Shown here in pieces: positions 28,525-37,306 of a stretch of DNA of 64,000 nucleotides. A model generated the notes under the pieces. That model did no database searches and had not been told where the DNA came from. It was given only the letters and a program-made list of their open reading frames with translations. The translations under genes and the position numbers were made by a program. How positions within the stretch are numbered: the first letter of the stretch is position 1; every line of letters begins with the position of its first letter. Source of the DNA: Paracoccaceae bacterium (GTDB lineage: Bacteria > Pseudomonadota > Alphaproteobacteria > Rhodobacterales > Rhodobacteraceae); NCBI GenBank assembly GCA_014872875.1, contig WKFI01000021.1, positions 1 to 64,000 on the forward strand, given 5' to 3'.

Positions 28525-29511
28525 ATGATCAACAACAAAGTGAAAAGCTTTGCCGCTGCTGCGGCTTTGGCCATTTCCGCTCAGGCCGCTGCCGCCGAAG
28601 ACCTGACGGTCGCATACTTCCTGGAGTGGCCGATGCCGTTCCAGTTTGCCAAGGAAACCGGCATGTATGACGAAGCGCTAGGCACGACCATCAACTGGGT
28701 CAGCTTTGACACCGGCACCGCAATGTCGGCGGCGATGGCATCTGGCGACGTGCAGCTGTCGGTAAGCCAGGGCATCCCGCCCTTCGTGGTTGCTGCCTCG
28801 GCAGGCCAGGACTTGCAGGTTGTCGATGTGGCCGTGTCCTATGCGGACAACGACAACTGCGTGGTACGGGCTGACCACGAGATCGACAAGGATAGTGCAG
28901 GCGAGCTGGCTGGCAAAAAAGTTGCCGTGCCGTTGGGGACCGCCGCACATTATGGCTTCCTGAAGCAGATGGAGCATTTCGGAGTATCGCTGGATAGCCT
29001 TGAGATCGTCGATATGGCGCCGGCCGAAGGTGAAGCGGCATTGAGCCAGGGCGCTGTCGATATGGCCTGTGGCTGGGGTGGCGCTCTTCGCCGCATGCTG
29101 AATTCGGGCAACGTGCTGCTGACCGGCGCAGAAAAGACCGAGCTGGGCATTCTGGTGTTTGATGCAACAACCGCACCCGCTTCCTTTGTGGCGCAGGAAA
29201 GCGACATGGTTGCCAAGTTCCTGGCCGTGACCGCAGAAGCCAACGCGATGTGGGCCGATGAAGCCAACCGTGCCAAGATGCTGCCGGTCATCGCCAAAGA
29301 CGCAGGTATGAGCGAAGACGATGCCGCTGCAACTCTGGAGACCTTCGTGTTCCCGACTGTCGAAGAACAGCTGAGCCAAGCCTGGCTGGGTGGTAATGCG
29401 GCGACCTTCATGAAGGGCGTGGCGGATGTCTTTGTGGCTTCGGGTTCGATCGATGCGGCCAAGGCGTCGTACGAAGACAACGTGAACGCCGGACCTCTGG
29501 GCGCGAACTAA
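28525..29511 (+). CDS. tauA: Taurine ABC transporter substrate-binding protein
   Basis: A 328-residue periplasmic binding protein. The Sec signal MINNKVKSFAAAAALAIS...AAAA ends before residue 25, and an SsuA/NMT1-like bilobed domain follows (VAYFLEWPMPFQFAKETGM; later VDMACGWGGALRRML). The context with tpa, xsc and tauR supports taurine as ligand. The ATG at 28525 has GGGAGA at a suitable distance. It leads the tauABC operon, with 96 bp to tauB. Confidence 0.92.
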   Translation: MINNKVKSFAAAAALAISAQAAAAEDLTVAYFLEWPMPFQFAKETGMYDEALGTTINWVSFDTGTAMSAAMASGDVQLSVSQGIPPFVVAASAGQDLQVVDVAVSYADNDNCVVRADHEIDKDSAGELAGKKVAVPLGTAAHYGFLKQMEHFGVSLDSLEIVDMAPAEGEAALSQGAVDMACGWGGALRRMLNSGNVLLTGAEKTELGILVFDATTAPASFVAQESDMVAKFLAVTAEANAMWADEANRAKMLPVIAKDAGMSEDDAAATLETFVFPTVEEQLSQAWLGGNAATFMKGVADVFVASGSIDAAKASYEDNVNAGPLGAN

Positions 29512-29607
29512 ACCTATCTAACTGGCGGGGTGGGTGTTTCACCAAGCACCCACCCCTTTGTCGCTTTACCCGTAAGGCGACCCCACCTTGGAAGGAAGGG
29601 GCTCCAG

Positions 29608-30414
29608 GTGTCTGGACTTCTCATAAATGATATATCGATGCGCTTTGATCTGCCCAATGGCGGGCATGTTCAGGCGCTGAAGAATGTGACGCTGGACATC
29701 AAGTCTGGCGAACTGATGAGCGTGTTGGGCCCGTCGGGCTGCGGCAAGACCACGCTGTTGAACATCGTCGCGGGCTTTCTGGCCCCGACCGAAGGTCAGA
29801 TCGAGCTGAACGGTCATCTTGTGACCGGTCCCAGCCCGGAGCGTGGCATGGTGTTCCAGCAGGGTGCTTTGTTCGAATGGATGAATGTGCGCGACAACGT
29901 CAGCTTTGGCCCTGACATGAAAGGTGTCAGCCGGGCGGAAAGCAAGGAGAAGGTCGAGCACCTTCTTGAGGTCGTCGGCCTGCAGGACTTCAAGGAAAAG
30001 GCCATTTACGAGCTCTCGGGTGGCATGCAACAGCGTGTTGCGCTGGCCCGCTGTCTGGCCAATGATCCGGATGTGATCCTGATGGACGAACCGCTTGGCG
30101 CGTTGGACGCGCTGACGCGTGAAAAGATGCAGTCACTGGTGCTGGATCTGTGGAAGGACACCGGCAAGACCATCATCCTGATCACCCACTCGGTCGAAGA
30201 GGCACTGTTGCTGGGCGAGCGCCTGCTGGTGATGGCGCCTCGACCGGGTCGCGTGCACAAGGAATACCGCCTGCCGTTTGCGGACCTGGGTGTCGGCAAT
30301 GACTTGCGGGAAGTGAAGAAGCACAAGGACTACGCCGGCACGCGCGAGGAGATCCTTGAAATGATCTGGAACATGGAAGAGGAAATCATGGGCCGGACGG
30401 AGGAAAGCGCATGA
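29608..30414 (+). CDS. tauB: Taurine ABC transporter ATP-binding protein
   Basis: A 268-residue ABC ATPase with Walker A GPSGCGKTT near residue 44, the Q-loop FQQGALFEWMNV, signature LSGGMQQR, Walker B VILMDEPLGALD and the switch histidine in ILITHSVEEA. A GTG at 29608 preceded by GAAGGAAGG is the best start; the frame also opens 78 bp upstream, inside the leader. The stop overlaps the tauC start (ATGA). By context it powers taurine import. Confidence 0.92.
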   Translation: MSGLLINDISMRFDLPNGGHVQALKNVTLDIKSGELMSVLGPSGCGKTTLLNIVAGFLAPTEGQIELNGHLVTGPSPERGMVFQQGALFEWMNVRDNVSFGPDMKGVSRAESKEKVEHLLEVVGLQDFKEKAIYELSGGMQQRVALARCLANDPDVILMDEPLGALDALTREKMQSLVLDLWKDTGKTIILITHSVEEALLLGERLLVMAPRPGRVHKEYRLPFADLGVGNDLREVKKHKDYAGTREEILEMIWNMEEEIMGRTEESA

Positions 30415-31721
30415 CCGGATTGCTCGTTCTAGGCCTCTATGTAGGCGCTTTTTTCGGCTCTTTTTTCGTCGCCAAACGTGTCTTCAAAAGCGCCTTCGAG
30501 AAAAAGGGCTTCAACAAACTCAAGACGGTTACCTTCGGTGACGAAAGCGCGATTACCGCAAACAGGGTTGCTTCGGTAGTCTCGGTCATCACGGTTTTCT
30601 GGCTGTGGGTCGCCTTTACAAACTCGTCCATTCCGTTGCCTAAGATGCCGGGTCCGTTCTTGGGCGATGTCGAATTCACTTACACCGCTCAGCTTGAAGA
30701 TGGCACAACCGACGACGCTACCGTTTCGGTTCGGGTCTATCGCGAAGACATTCAGCAGACGGTGGATGCGGATGGCAACCCGGGCCGTGAACCTGCGCCG
30801 GCCGAAGTCGAACCTGGCGACGGTTTTGCCAAGAACGACACGCTTACAGTGGCGCGCTACGCCTTCAAGGTGGTGAATGTTTGGCAGAATGACGAGGTCA
30901 GCAAAAAGGAAGGCTCAAAGGTCATCGCGATCAATGGCCAACCGATCGAGCCGGGCAGCGAGATCAAGATCCCCGAAGGCACGATTTCGATGACCGACAA
31001 GGGTACGCCTACCTTTGCGCCTGCCACGGGTCTACGCATGGCGCGCCTGTACCTGCCCGCACCTGAGGTGGTATTGCAGCGCTTCTTCTGGCTGAACAAG
31101 GAAGGGTACCAGGGCTACACCTTGTTCGAGCACACGCGCTTTTCGCTGCAACGGGTTCTTCTGGGCTTTTTCTTTGGCGCGCTTATCGGCATCCCGATCG
31201 GCTATGCCATGGGCCTGACGGGCTGGGCCCGCGGCTGGTTCGACCCGATTGTTGAATTCATGCGTCCGATCCCGCCCTTGGCGCTGATCCCGCTGATCAT
31301 CATCTGGTTCGGCATCGGCGAATTGGGCAAGGTTGTCTTGCTGTTCCTCGCAGCGCTATGGATCATGATCATTGCGGCCCGATCAGGGGTCTCGGGGGTT
31401 GCGATTTCCAAGGTGCACGCGGCCTATTCGCTGGGGGCGTCCAAGTGGCAGATCCTGAGCAAGGTCATCGTGCCGAACTCGCTGCCCGACATCTTCACCG
31501 GTGCCCGTGTTGCGATGGGGGTCTGCTGGGGTACGGTTGTGGCGGCCGAACTGGTTGCAGCAAACGTGGGTCTCGGCAAGATGATCGTGACCGCGTCCAA
31601 GTTCCAGCTGACCGACATCATCATCGTCGGCATCATCGTGATCGGTGTTATCGGCTTTGCCATCGAGGTCGGCATGCGCAAGCTGGAAAGCTGGCTGATC
31701 CCGTGGAAGGGCAAAGTCTGA
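30411..31721 (+). CDS. tauC: Taurine ABC transporter permease with an N-terminal extra domain
   Basis: A 436-residue permease. The C-terminal part, from about residue 235, is an ordinary TauC/SsuC-type core with helices FFFGALIGIPIGYAMGL, the EAA loop SLGASKWQILSKVIVPNSLP and ELVAANVGLGKMI. The first 230 residues are extra: two hydrophobic helices (about 3-22 and 52-70) followed by a charged segment of about 130 residues rich in D, E and P, probably outside the membrane. E. coli TauC has about 275 residues. It is the last gene of tauABC, with a strong terminator behind it. Function of the added domain is unknown. Confidence 0.88.
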   Translation: MTGLLVLGLYVGAFFGSFFVAKRVFKSAFEKKGFNKLKTVTFGDESAITANRVASVVSVITVFWLWVAFTNSSIPLPKMPGPFLGDVEFTYTAQLEDGTTDDATVSVRVYREDIQQTVDADGNPGREPAPAEVEPGDGFAKNDTLTVARYAFKVVNVWQNDEVSKKEGSKVIAINGQPIEPGSEIKIPEGTISMTDKGTPTFAPATGLRMARLYLPAPEVVLQRFFWLNKEGYQGYTLFEHTRFSLQRVLLGFFFGALIGIPIGYAMGLTGWARGWFDPIVEFMRPIPPLALIPLIIIWFGIGELGKVVLLFLAALWIMIIAARSGVSGVAISKVHAAYSLGASKWQILSKVIVPNSLPDIFTGARVAMGVCWGTVVAAELVAANVGLGKMIVTASKFQLTDIIIVGIIVIGVIGFAIEVGMRKLESWLIPWKGKV

Positions 31722-31744
31722 TCCACGCTGTATATCAACAAAAT

Positions 31745-31773
31745 GGGCCGGCCTTTGCCGGCCCTTTTTTTTT
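31745..31773. terminator. Rho-independent terminator after tauC
   Basis: Perfect arms GGGCCGGC (31745-31752) and GCCGGCCC (31757-31764) around a CTTT loop are followed by nine T on the plus strand. The convergent LytTR gene ends at 31777, four bases beyond the T-run. Confidence 0.92.
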
Positions 31774-31776
31774 CGA

Positions 31777-32595
31777 CTACAATTCGATTTTTGTAGTCAG
31801 TTCATGATGGCGGCGGCGACTGACGGGCACCTTGTCCCCATTGCTGAGCGTACAGACATACGAGCTCCCCGAACGGCTCAGCCCGTCGATATGAGCCAGG
31901 TTGATCCAATGCGACCGATGGCATTGAAACCCGTCCAGCGGTGCCAGGTTGTCTACGCAGTCGCCAAATTGTTCTGACAGGAGTGCATTTCCCTGTGTGG
32001 TGACGATTTCAACATAGTGATCCTGGGCATGCAGGCGGATGATGTTGTCGCCCAAGTGTTGCGGAGCGGACGGGATCAGGCTGCGCAGCGATGGAAGGGT
32101 TGCTGCGCCGTGTTGGGACGTCACCGGGTTTTGCTCGGCTCCGATCTGTGTCATCTGGGGCCGCCACATCTCCAAGATACATGCCAGTACAACTGCAACA
32201 GCCAGTGAAATCGGTGCGACCGTAAGAACTTCGTCCCAGAAAATCCCGAGCATTGGGGCGCCCGCTGCAAATTCCGCATCCGGCTTTCCAAAGCCCATGT
32301 CCAAGACCAGTGAAATCGGTGCGAAAAGCAACGGCAGAAGAATCGCTGCAACCAACACGGATTGAAGGTCGTTCATCCGTGTCCGCCGTAGAAACGTCGC
32401 CGTGGTCAGGAATAATCCGGACACGGCCAGAAAGTGTGTCATCCACAAGCCGTAGGCCGCAAGAAGCGGCATTCCAACTGTGTGATCAGGTTCGATGGCC
32501 ACGGCGAAACCGGCACCCACAAGAGTGGTCATCAAGACAGTCCGTATCTGTCTTTTGAGGGAGGTCTCGGGCTGAGGCTGACTGGGCGGTGACAT
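31777..32595 (-). CDS. Membrane-anchored LytTR-family transcription regulator
   Basis: A 272-residue protein with four predicted membrane helices (about residues 17-140, for example LQSVLVAAILLPLLFAPISL and LTVAPISLAVAVVLACILEM) and a C-terminal LytTR DNA-binding domain from about 175 (IIRLHAQDHYVEIVTT, GFQCHRSHWINL, VPVSRRRHHEL). Such membrane LytTR proteins are regulators whose signal is usually unknown. It is divergent from a cytochrome b561 gene over 160 bp. I infer that it may control that gene, but no operator is evident. Confidence 0.85.
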   Translation of the reverse strand: MSPPSQPQPETSLKRQIRTVLMTTLVGAGFAVAIEPDHTVGMPLLAAYGLWMTHFLAVSGLFLTTATFLRRTRMNDLQSVLVAAILLPLLFAPISLVLDMGFGKPDAEFAAGAPMLGIFWDEVLTVAPISLAVAVVLACILEMWRPQMTQIGAEQNPVTSQHGAATLPSLRSLIPSAPQHLGDNIIRLHAQDHYVEIVTTQGNALLSEQFGDCVDNLAPLDGFQCHRSHWINLAHIDGLSRSGSSYVCTLSNGDKVPVSRRRHHELTTKIEL

Positions 32596-32755
32596 GTGCG
32601 CCTTCTATCAGTCAGCCCGTCACCGGTCGAGCGATGACCGCTCACGAAAATTGGCCGACCATTCGCGCGCAATACCGCGATTTACCGCAATCGTTGTGGC
32701 GGTGGCAAAGCGAGGTTGCCACATACCCGACGACGCGCAATCTGGAGGTAAATCA

Positions 32756-33310
32756 ATGGAACGCTACGTCTTATCGGCCCGGGTTTTGCACTGGCTCATG
32801 GCCGCCGGGTTTTTCTTCATGTGGGCGTCTGGCTATGCCATGACGTCGCTGGTCGCCGAAGACACCGCGCTGGAGGAGTTTCTGTTCGGCATCCACATTT
32901 CGGCCGGGGTCACTTTGGGTGGTCTGTTGCTGCTGCGCATTCTGATCCGTTTGTTCAATACGCCACCGCTCCTGCCGGACTTCATGCCGTCTTGGGAGAA
33001 GCTGGGCTCGCATCTTGGGCATCTTGGGCTCTACGCATTGCCCGCCGCCATCATCTTTGTCGGATGGGCCGAGACGGATTTTGGTGGGCACGGGGTCAAC
33101 TGGTTTGGCGTCGCGATGCCCAAGCTTTTTCCGACCCTCGATACCCTGTGGGGGCTTCAGCTTGAGACGGTCACGGCCAATCTGCACAAGTGGTTCGCCT
33201 ATGGCATGCTGGCCTTGACGGTTGTTCACGTGGTTGCCGTCGCCAAACACCGCTGGGTGGATGGGCATGACGTGCTGCAGCGGATGGCATTTGGATCGAC
33301 AAAGGACTGA
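32756..33310 (+). CDS. Cytochrome b561 (CybB-like) membrane haem protein
   Basis: A 184-residue four-helix membrane protein of the bacterial cytochrome b561 family. Candidate haem-ligand histidines appear in RVLHWLMAAGFF (helix 1), FGIHISAGVTLGG (helix 2), ANLHKWFAYGML and LTVVHVVAVAKH (helices 3-4). By family it moves electrons between quinol and a periplasmic or superoxide-type acceptor. The ATG at 32756 follows a GGAGGT site seven bases upstream. It faces the LytTR gene. Confidence 0.86.
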   Translation: MERYVLSARVLHWLMAAGFFFMWASGYAMTSLVAEDTALEEFLFGIHISAGVTLGGLLLLRILIRLFNTPPLLPDFMPSWEKLGSHLGHLGLYALPAAIIFVGWAETDFGGHGVNWFGVAMPKLFPTLDTLWGLQLETVTANLHKWFAYGMLALTVVHVVAVAKHRWVDGHDVLQRMAFGSTKD

Positions 33311-33359
33311 TCAGCGCCTGGGTCGCGTTCAACTTAGTTGAGTTGGCTTGGATAGGATT

Positions 33360-33435
<76 letters not shown>

Positions 33436-33594
33436 GAACCGGTCCGCGTTGCAGTGTGTCGTTACGCGGTGTGAGCGTCCGTTTAAGGGACGCTGGCGCA
33501 GGCTGCAAGCGGAAAATGCATCCTGTGCCAAGCTTTTTCGCACCCTAGAGGAATGCGGAACGGGGCGCTTGTCGCCCCGTCGTTTTAGGCGCGC

Positions 33595-33921
33595 TTAGGA
33601 GTCGTCCCCTTCGGATGCGACATCCGCGATCTCGTCCAGCGAGACGTTGTCATCATCATCGTCGTCATCCAGAACGTCATCACCCAGATCCACGTCGACG
33701 TTGTCGTCATCATCCAGGACCAGATCTTCCGATTCCAGATCAGCTTTGTCTTTGGCGCTGGCAGCATCTGCCGCGTCGGCGGCGATCATGCGGCTCTTGC
33801 CGGCGTCAAGTTCGACGACCTCACCCGTGTAGGGGCTGACGATCGGATCTTTGTTCAGGTCGTAGAACCGCTTCCCGGTGGTCGGGCAAACGCGCTTTAC
33901 ACCCCATTCTTCCTTGGGCAT
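33595..33921 (-). CDS. FYDLN acidic-domain protein (TIGR02300 family)
   Basis: A 108-residue protein with the conserved N-terminal segment VCPTTGKRFYDLNKDPIVSP at about residues 11-30, an alanine/lysine middle part, and a C-terminal tail dominated by aspartate, with a run of seven D. This family is common in Alphaproteobacteria and its function is unknown. The ATG at 33921 has a GAGGGG site before it; the frame is open 99 bp upstream without conservation. It is divergent from the metallopeptidase gene. Confidence 0.85.
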   Translation of the reverse strand: MPKEEWGVKRVCPTTGKRFYDLNKDPIVSPYTGEVVELDAGKSRMIAADAADAASAKDKADLESEDLVLDDDDNVDVDLGDDVLDDDDDDDNVSLDEIADVASEGDDS

Positions 33922-34018
33922 CTGTATCCCCTCGATTATCTGCTGAGTCGTATCGACGATTCCGGTCTCCTGCCATATGACTAGGAGAGTGTCAAAGCCT
34001 TTGAAAAAGGGTTGCACC

Positions 34019-34699
34019 ATGGGGCAGCATCATCTGCGCGGAGAACCACCGGTTTACCTGACCCTGAGACGGTCGGGGCGGGCCAGGCGCATCAGTCTGC
34101 GGATATCGCAGTTGGACGGTCGGGTAACACTGACGGTTCCTGCGGGTGTGCCCGAGGAAGAGGCCTTGGATTTCGCTCAAAGCAAGGCGGAATGGATACG
34201 GGGTCATCTGGACAACCATCCGGGCCTGGTTGCCGTGGGACCGGGGGAAGAGATCCCATTGGAAGGGCGCGGGCGTCTTGTCCGGACGGGCACGACACGC
34301 AAGGTGATTGTCTCAAGTGAAGCCATTGATATTCCCGTTGACCGAGGAGTGCCGCGGCTCAAGGCGCATCTCAGGGAGCTGGCGCGAGATCGTCTGGTTG
34401 CTGCATCGGACCGGTATGCCGAACGTTTGGGCAAAGGCTATGCCCGGATCAGCATTCGCGATACACGGTCACGCTGGGGTTCTTGCTCCTCGGCGGGTGC
34501 CTTGATGTATTCTTGGCGGCTGATCCTGGCGCCGCCCGAGGTGCTGCAGTATGTGGCCGCGCATGAGGTGGCGCATCTGGCCGAGATGAACCACTCAAGC
34601 CGGTTCTGGAACCATGTGGAGGCGCTCTATGGTGACTATGATGCACCGCGCCGATGGCTGCGTGAGCAGGGCGGTGCCCTGCACCGTTTTCAGTTCTGA
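34019..34699 (+). CDS. YgjP/DUF45-type zinc metallopeptidase-like protein
   Basis: A 226-residue protein. The N-terminal half is rich in beta-structure (LRRSGRARRISLRIS), and the second half has the DUF45 core RWGSCSSAGALMYSWRL, then the zinc motif HEVAHLAEMNHSSRFW (HEVAH with a further H). The family resembles SprT/M48 peptidases, but substrates are unknown. The ATG at 34019 was chosen because AAAGGG precedes it. It is followed by the GntR gene after 60 bp. Confidence 0.85.
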   Translation: MGQHHLRGEPPVYLTLRRSGRARRISLRISQLDGRVTLTVPAGVPEEEALDFAQSKAEWIRGHLDNHPGLVAVGPGEEIPLEGRGRLVRTGTTRKVIVSSEAIDIPVDRGVPRLKAHLRELARDRLVAASDRYAERLGKGYARISIRDTRSRWGSCSSAGALMYSWRLILAPPEVLQYVAAHEVAHLAEMNHSSRFWNHVEALYGDYDAPRRWLREQGGALHRFQF

Positions 34700-34741
34700 A
34701 GGCCGGAGCCGGGCCGCTCTATCGGTTGACCTTGCCCGCAT

Positions 34742-34753
34742 ATGTGATCACAT
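34742..34753. promoter_or_regulatory. Perfect palindrome before the GntR gene
   Basis: ATGTGATCACAT is a perfect 12-bp palindrome ending seven bases before the GntR ATG, where a ribosome-binding site would be. GntR/FCD regulators often bind such short palindromes, so it is a candidate autoregulatory operator. Confidence 0.5.
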
Positions 34754-34759
34754 GGGAAC

Positions 34760-35410
34760 ATGAATACCGTAGCCCGTTCCTCCGACGCCGACATTTCCGC
34801 CCATGATCGCGTTTATCGCACGCTTCGCACTCGGATCATGCATGGGGAAATCCCGCCGGGCGCTGCCCTGACGCTGCGCGGCATCGGAAAGGAGTTCGAC
34901 GTGTCCATGACACCGGCACGAGAAGCGGTGAGGCGCCTGGTGGCAGAAGGCGCGCTGTTTCTGTCGAGCTCGGGCCGCGTGTCGACCCCGGAGCTTAGCA
35001 ACGACCGGATTGAGGAATTGGCTGCGCTGAGAGCGTTGCTGGAAGTGGAGCTGGCCAGCCGGGCACTGCCACGCGCGCACATTGCCCTGATCGACCGCTT
35101 GAACACGATCAACATGACCGTTGCGGAAATGGTGTCTAAACGTGATGCCGTGGGGTATATCCGCACCAATCTCGAATTCCATAGGACACTCTATCTTCGG
35201 GCTCAGGCTCCGGCGATGCTTGCGATGGCGGAAACCGTGTGGTTGCAATTGGGTCCGACCATGCGGGCGTTGTACGGGCGCTTGCGCAGGACCGAGCCTC
35301 CCAACAATCACCGGCTCATCATTTCGGCTCTCAAGGCAGGAGATGAACCTGGTTTGCGACTGGCTGTCCGTTCGGATGTGACCCAGGGGTTGCGGCTGCT
35401 GGCGGGTTGA
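34760..35410 (+). CDS. GntR/FadR-family regulator (FCD domain)
   Basis: A 216-residue regulator. An N-terminal winged helix (LRGIGKEFDVSMTPAREAVRRLVAEG, key residues R42-G43 through R54) and an all-helical FCD domain (LRALLEVELAS, then HRTLY with the metal-binding histidine and RLIISAL) are visible. FCD regulators respond to carboxylates or related metabolites. It precedes an ABC importer operon on the same strand by 102 bp and is its likely regulator. A palindrome, ATTGCA-N7-TGCAAT at 35439-35457, in that gap could be its site. Confidence 0.85.
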   Translation: MNTVARSSDADISAHDRVYRTLRTRIMHGEIPPGAALTLRGIGKEFDVSMTPAREAVRRLVAEGALFLSSSGRVSTPELSNDRIEELAALRALLEVELASRALPRAHIALIDRLNTINMTVAEMVSKRDAVGYIRTNLEFHRTLYLRAQAPAMLAMAETVWLQLGPTMRALYGRLRRTEPPNNHRLIISALKAGDEPGLRLAVRSDVTQGLRLLAG

Positions 35411-35438
35411 TCCCAGCGTTGGTGACGCATTGTCAGGA

Positions 35439-35457
35439 ATTGCAAATCCGCTGCAAT
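35439..35457. promoter_or_regulatory. Inverted repeat before the second ABC operon
   Basis: ATTGCA-N7-TGCAAT lies 56 bp before the ATG of the substrate-binding gene, in a position to act as an operator. It shares no clear sequence with the GntR-proximal palindrome, so which regulator uses it is unknown. Confidence 0.35.
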
Positions 35458-35512
35458 GAGTTCTACTCTCCCTTCGGGTGCAACGCCTGCACCAATTCAG
35501 GGGAGGAATTCG

Positions 35513-36526
35513 ATGACGACTTTTTCACGCCGTGGAACCTTGGGACTTCTGGGTGGGGCCGCTGCACTGCCGGTTCTGGGAACACCGGCCTTTGCCAACA
35601 CCAAGATCAACGTGGGCGCGCTGCGCTTTACCAGTCACGCGGCATCGTTTGTGGCCTTCGAACGTGGCTATTTTGCCGAGGAAGGGCTGGATGTCGAATT
35701 CAAGTTTTTCCAGGCCGCACAACCGATGGCCGTGGCCATCGCCAGCGGCGATGCCGACTATGCCGTGACCGCCATTTCCGGTGGCCTGATCAGCCTTGCG
35801 GAAAAAGGCGCGGCCAAGGTCATTGGTGGTGCCCTGAGCGAAGAGAAGGGTATCGACGGGCAAAAAATTCTTGCCTCCAACGCGGCCTATGAGGCGGGCC
35901 TGACCAGCCCGGCGGCCTTGGAGGGCAAAAACTATGCCGTCACTCAGGCGGGATCGTCCTTCCATTACATGGGATCGAAAATTTCCGCTGCCGAAGGCGT
36001 TTCGGTCAAGTTCAAACCGCTGCAAAAGGTTGGTGCCATTATCGGTGCGATGAAATCGGGGCAAGTAGACGCCTGGTCCATTGTTCCGCATATTGCCAAG
36101 GCCCTGGCAGGCGGCGGTGCGGTCAAGATCATTGGCGACGTGGCCGATTACATCCCGAATTATCAGGTTACGACCGTGTTCACCTCGGCCAACAATGCAG
36201 CTCAGGAACGCGCACGGACCGAAGCTTTCCTGCGGGCTTTCTCGCGTGGGGCGGACGATTTCAACGCGGCGCTGGTGGACAAGTCGGCCGGCGATGATGC
36301 GGCGACCGAGATGGTCAAGCTGATCCATAAATATGTTTACACCGACCGGCCCTTCGAAAAGGCCGAAGGGTCCATCCGAAATGGTGCCATGCGGATCAAC
36401 AAGAATGCTGGTTTGAACATGGAATCAGTGAATGACCAGCTGAACTGGTTCAAATCCGAAGGTCTGGTGAAGGACAGCATCACGGCGGACACGCTGGTTG
36501 ATCCGTCCTATGCGCCCACGATCTGA
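35513..36526 (+). CDS. ABC transporter substrate-binding protein (SsuA/NMT1 family, Tat-like signal)
   Basis: A 337-residue binding protein. Its N-terminus has a twin-arginine pattern (SRRGTLGLLGG) and cleaves near ...TPAFA; an SsuA/ThiY-like bilobed domain follows (FTSHAASFVAFERGYFAEEG). The ligand could be a sulfonate, nitrate, pyrimidine precursor or similar; it is not closely like TauA in this window. The ATG at 35513 follows GGGAGG. It leads an operon with an ATPase and a permease downstream of the GntR regulator. Confidence 0.85.
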   Translation: MTTFSRRGTLGLLGGAAALPVLGTPAFANTKINVGALRFTSHAASFVAFERGYFAEEGLDVEFKFFQAAQPMAVAIASGDADYAVTAISGGLISLAEKGAAKVIGGALSEEKGIDGQKILASNAAYEAGLTSPAALEGKNYAVTQAGSSFHYMGSKISAAEGVSVKFKPLQKVGAIIGAMKSGQVDAWSIVPHIAKALAGGGAVKIIGDVADYIPNYQVTTVFTSANNAAQERARTEAFLRAFSRGADDFNAALVDKSAGDDAATEMVKLIHKYVYTDRPFEKAEGSIRNGAMRINKNAGLNMESVNDQLNWFKSEGLVKDSITADTLVDPSYAPTI

Positions 36527-36538
36527 CAGCTCACGTGA

Positions 36539-37306
36539 ATGGAGCTAACGATCGAAAACCTGTCGCACCGCTATGGGGACATGACGGTGCTTCAGGATAT
36601 ATCACTTCGGGTTCCCGCCGGGCAGATTCTGTGTCTGGTGGGGCCGTCGGGTTGTGGGAAATCCACCTTGCTACGTATGGTCGGCGGGTTGGAATACCCC
36701 GAACTGGGGCGTGTGCTGCAGCATGGCGCACCGCCTAGTGACTGCCTGAACCCGCTGACATTCGTTTTCCAGGATTTCGCCCTGCTGCCATGGCGCAGCG
36801 TGGCGGGGAATATCTCCCTGGTGTTGGAAGATCACGGTATCCGGGGCAGCAAGGCGAAAGCGATCATTGACGACGTTCTGGCTCGTACCAAGCTGAGTGA
36901 TTTTCGCGACGCCTTGCCCCGGCAGCTCTCGGGCGGCATGAAACAACGGGTCGCCATTGCTCGGGCCTTGGCTGTGAACCCGGCTGTGATGTTGCTGGAC
37001 GAGCCCTTGTCGGCCCTGGATGCACAGACGCGTGAGTTATTAATGGAAGATCTTGTAGGGCTGTGGCAACGGCAGTCGTTCACGGCAATCTACGTTACGC
37101 ATAATCTGGCTGAGGCTGTCCGTCTTGGCCACAAAGTAGCGGTTCTGTCGCGGCGCCCGGGGCAGATCCGCGAAGTCATCGACATCACGACGCCGCTTAC
37201 GGATCGTGCGGCCGGAGATCCGGAGCTTGAGGCGCTGCAGGCCCATCTTTGGTCCCTGATGCGGGAAGAAGCGCTGGCAGCGGATCAGGAGCTGGTGGAT
37301 GGCTGA
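36539..37306 (+). CDS. ABC transporter ATP-binding protein (nitrate/sulfonate type)
   Basis: A 255-residue ABC ATPase with Walker A GPSGCGKST, Q-loop FQDFALLPWR (typical of SsuB/TauB/NrtD proteins), signature LSGGMKQR, Walker B VMLLDEPLSALD and the switch histidine in IYVTHNLAEA. It starts 13 bp after the binding-protein gene and overlaps the permease by 8 bp. It should energise import of the ligand of the preceding protein. Confidence 0.9.
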   Translation: MELTIENLSHRYGDMTVLQDISLRVPAGQILCLVGPSGCGKSTLLRMVGGLEYPELGRVLQHGAPPSDCLNPLTFVFQDFALLPWRSVAGNISLVLEDHGIRGSKAKAIIDDVLARTKLSDFRDALPRQLSGGMKQRVAIARALAVNPAVMLLDEPLSALDAQTRELLMEDLVGLWQRQSFTAIYVTHNLAEAVRLGHKVAVLSRRPGQIREVIDITTPLTDRAAGDPELEALQAHLWSLMREEALAADQELVDG

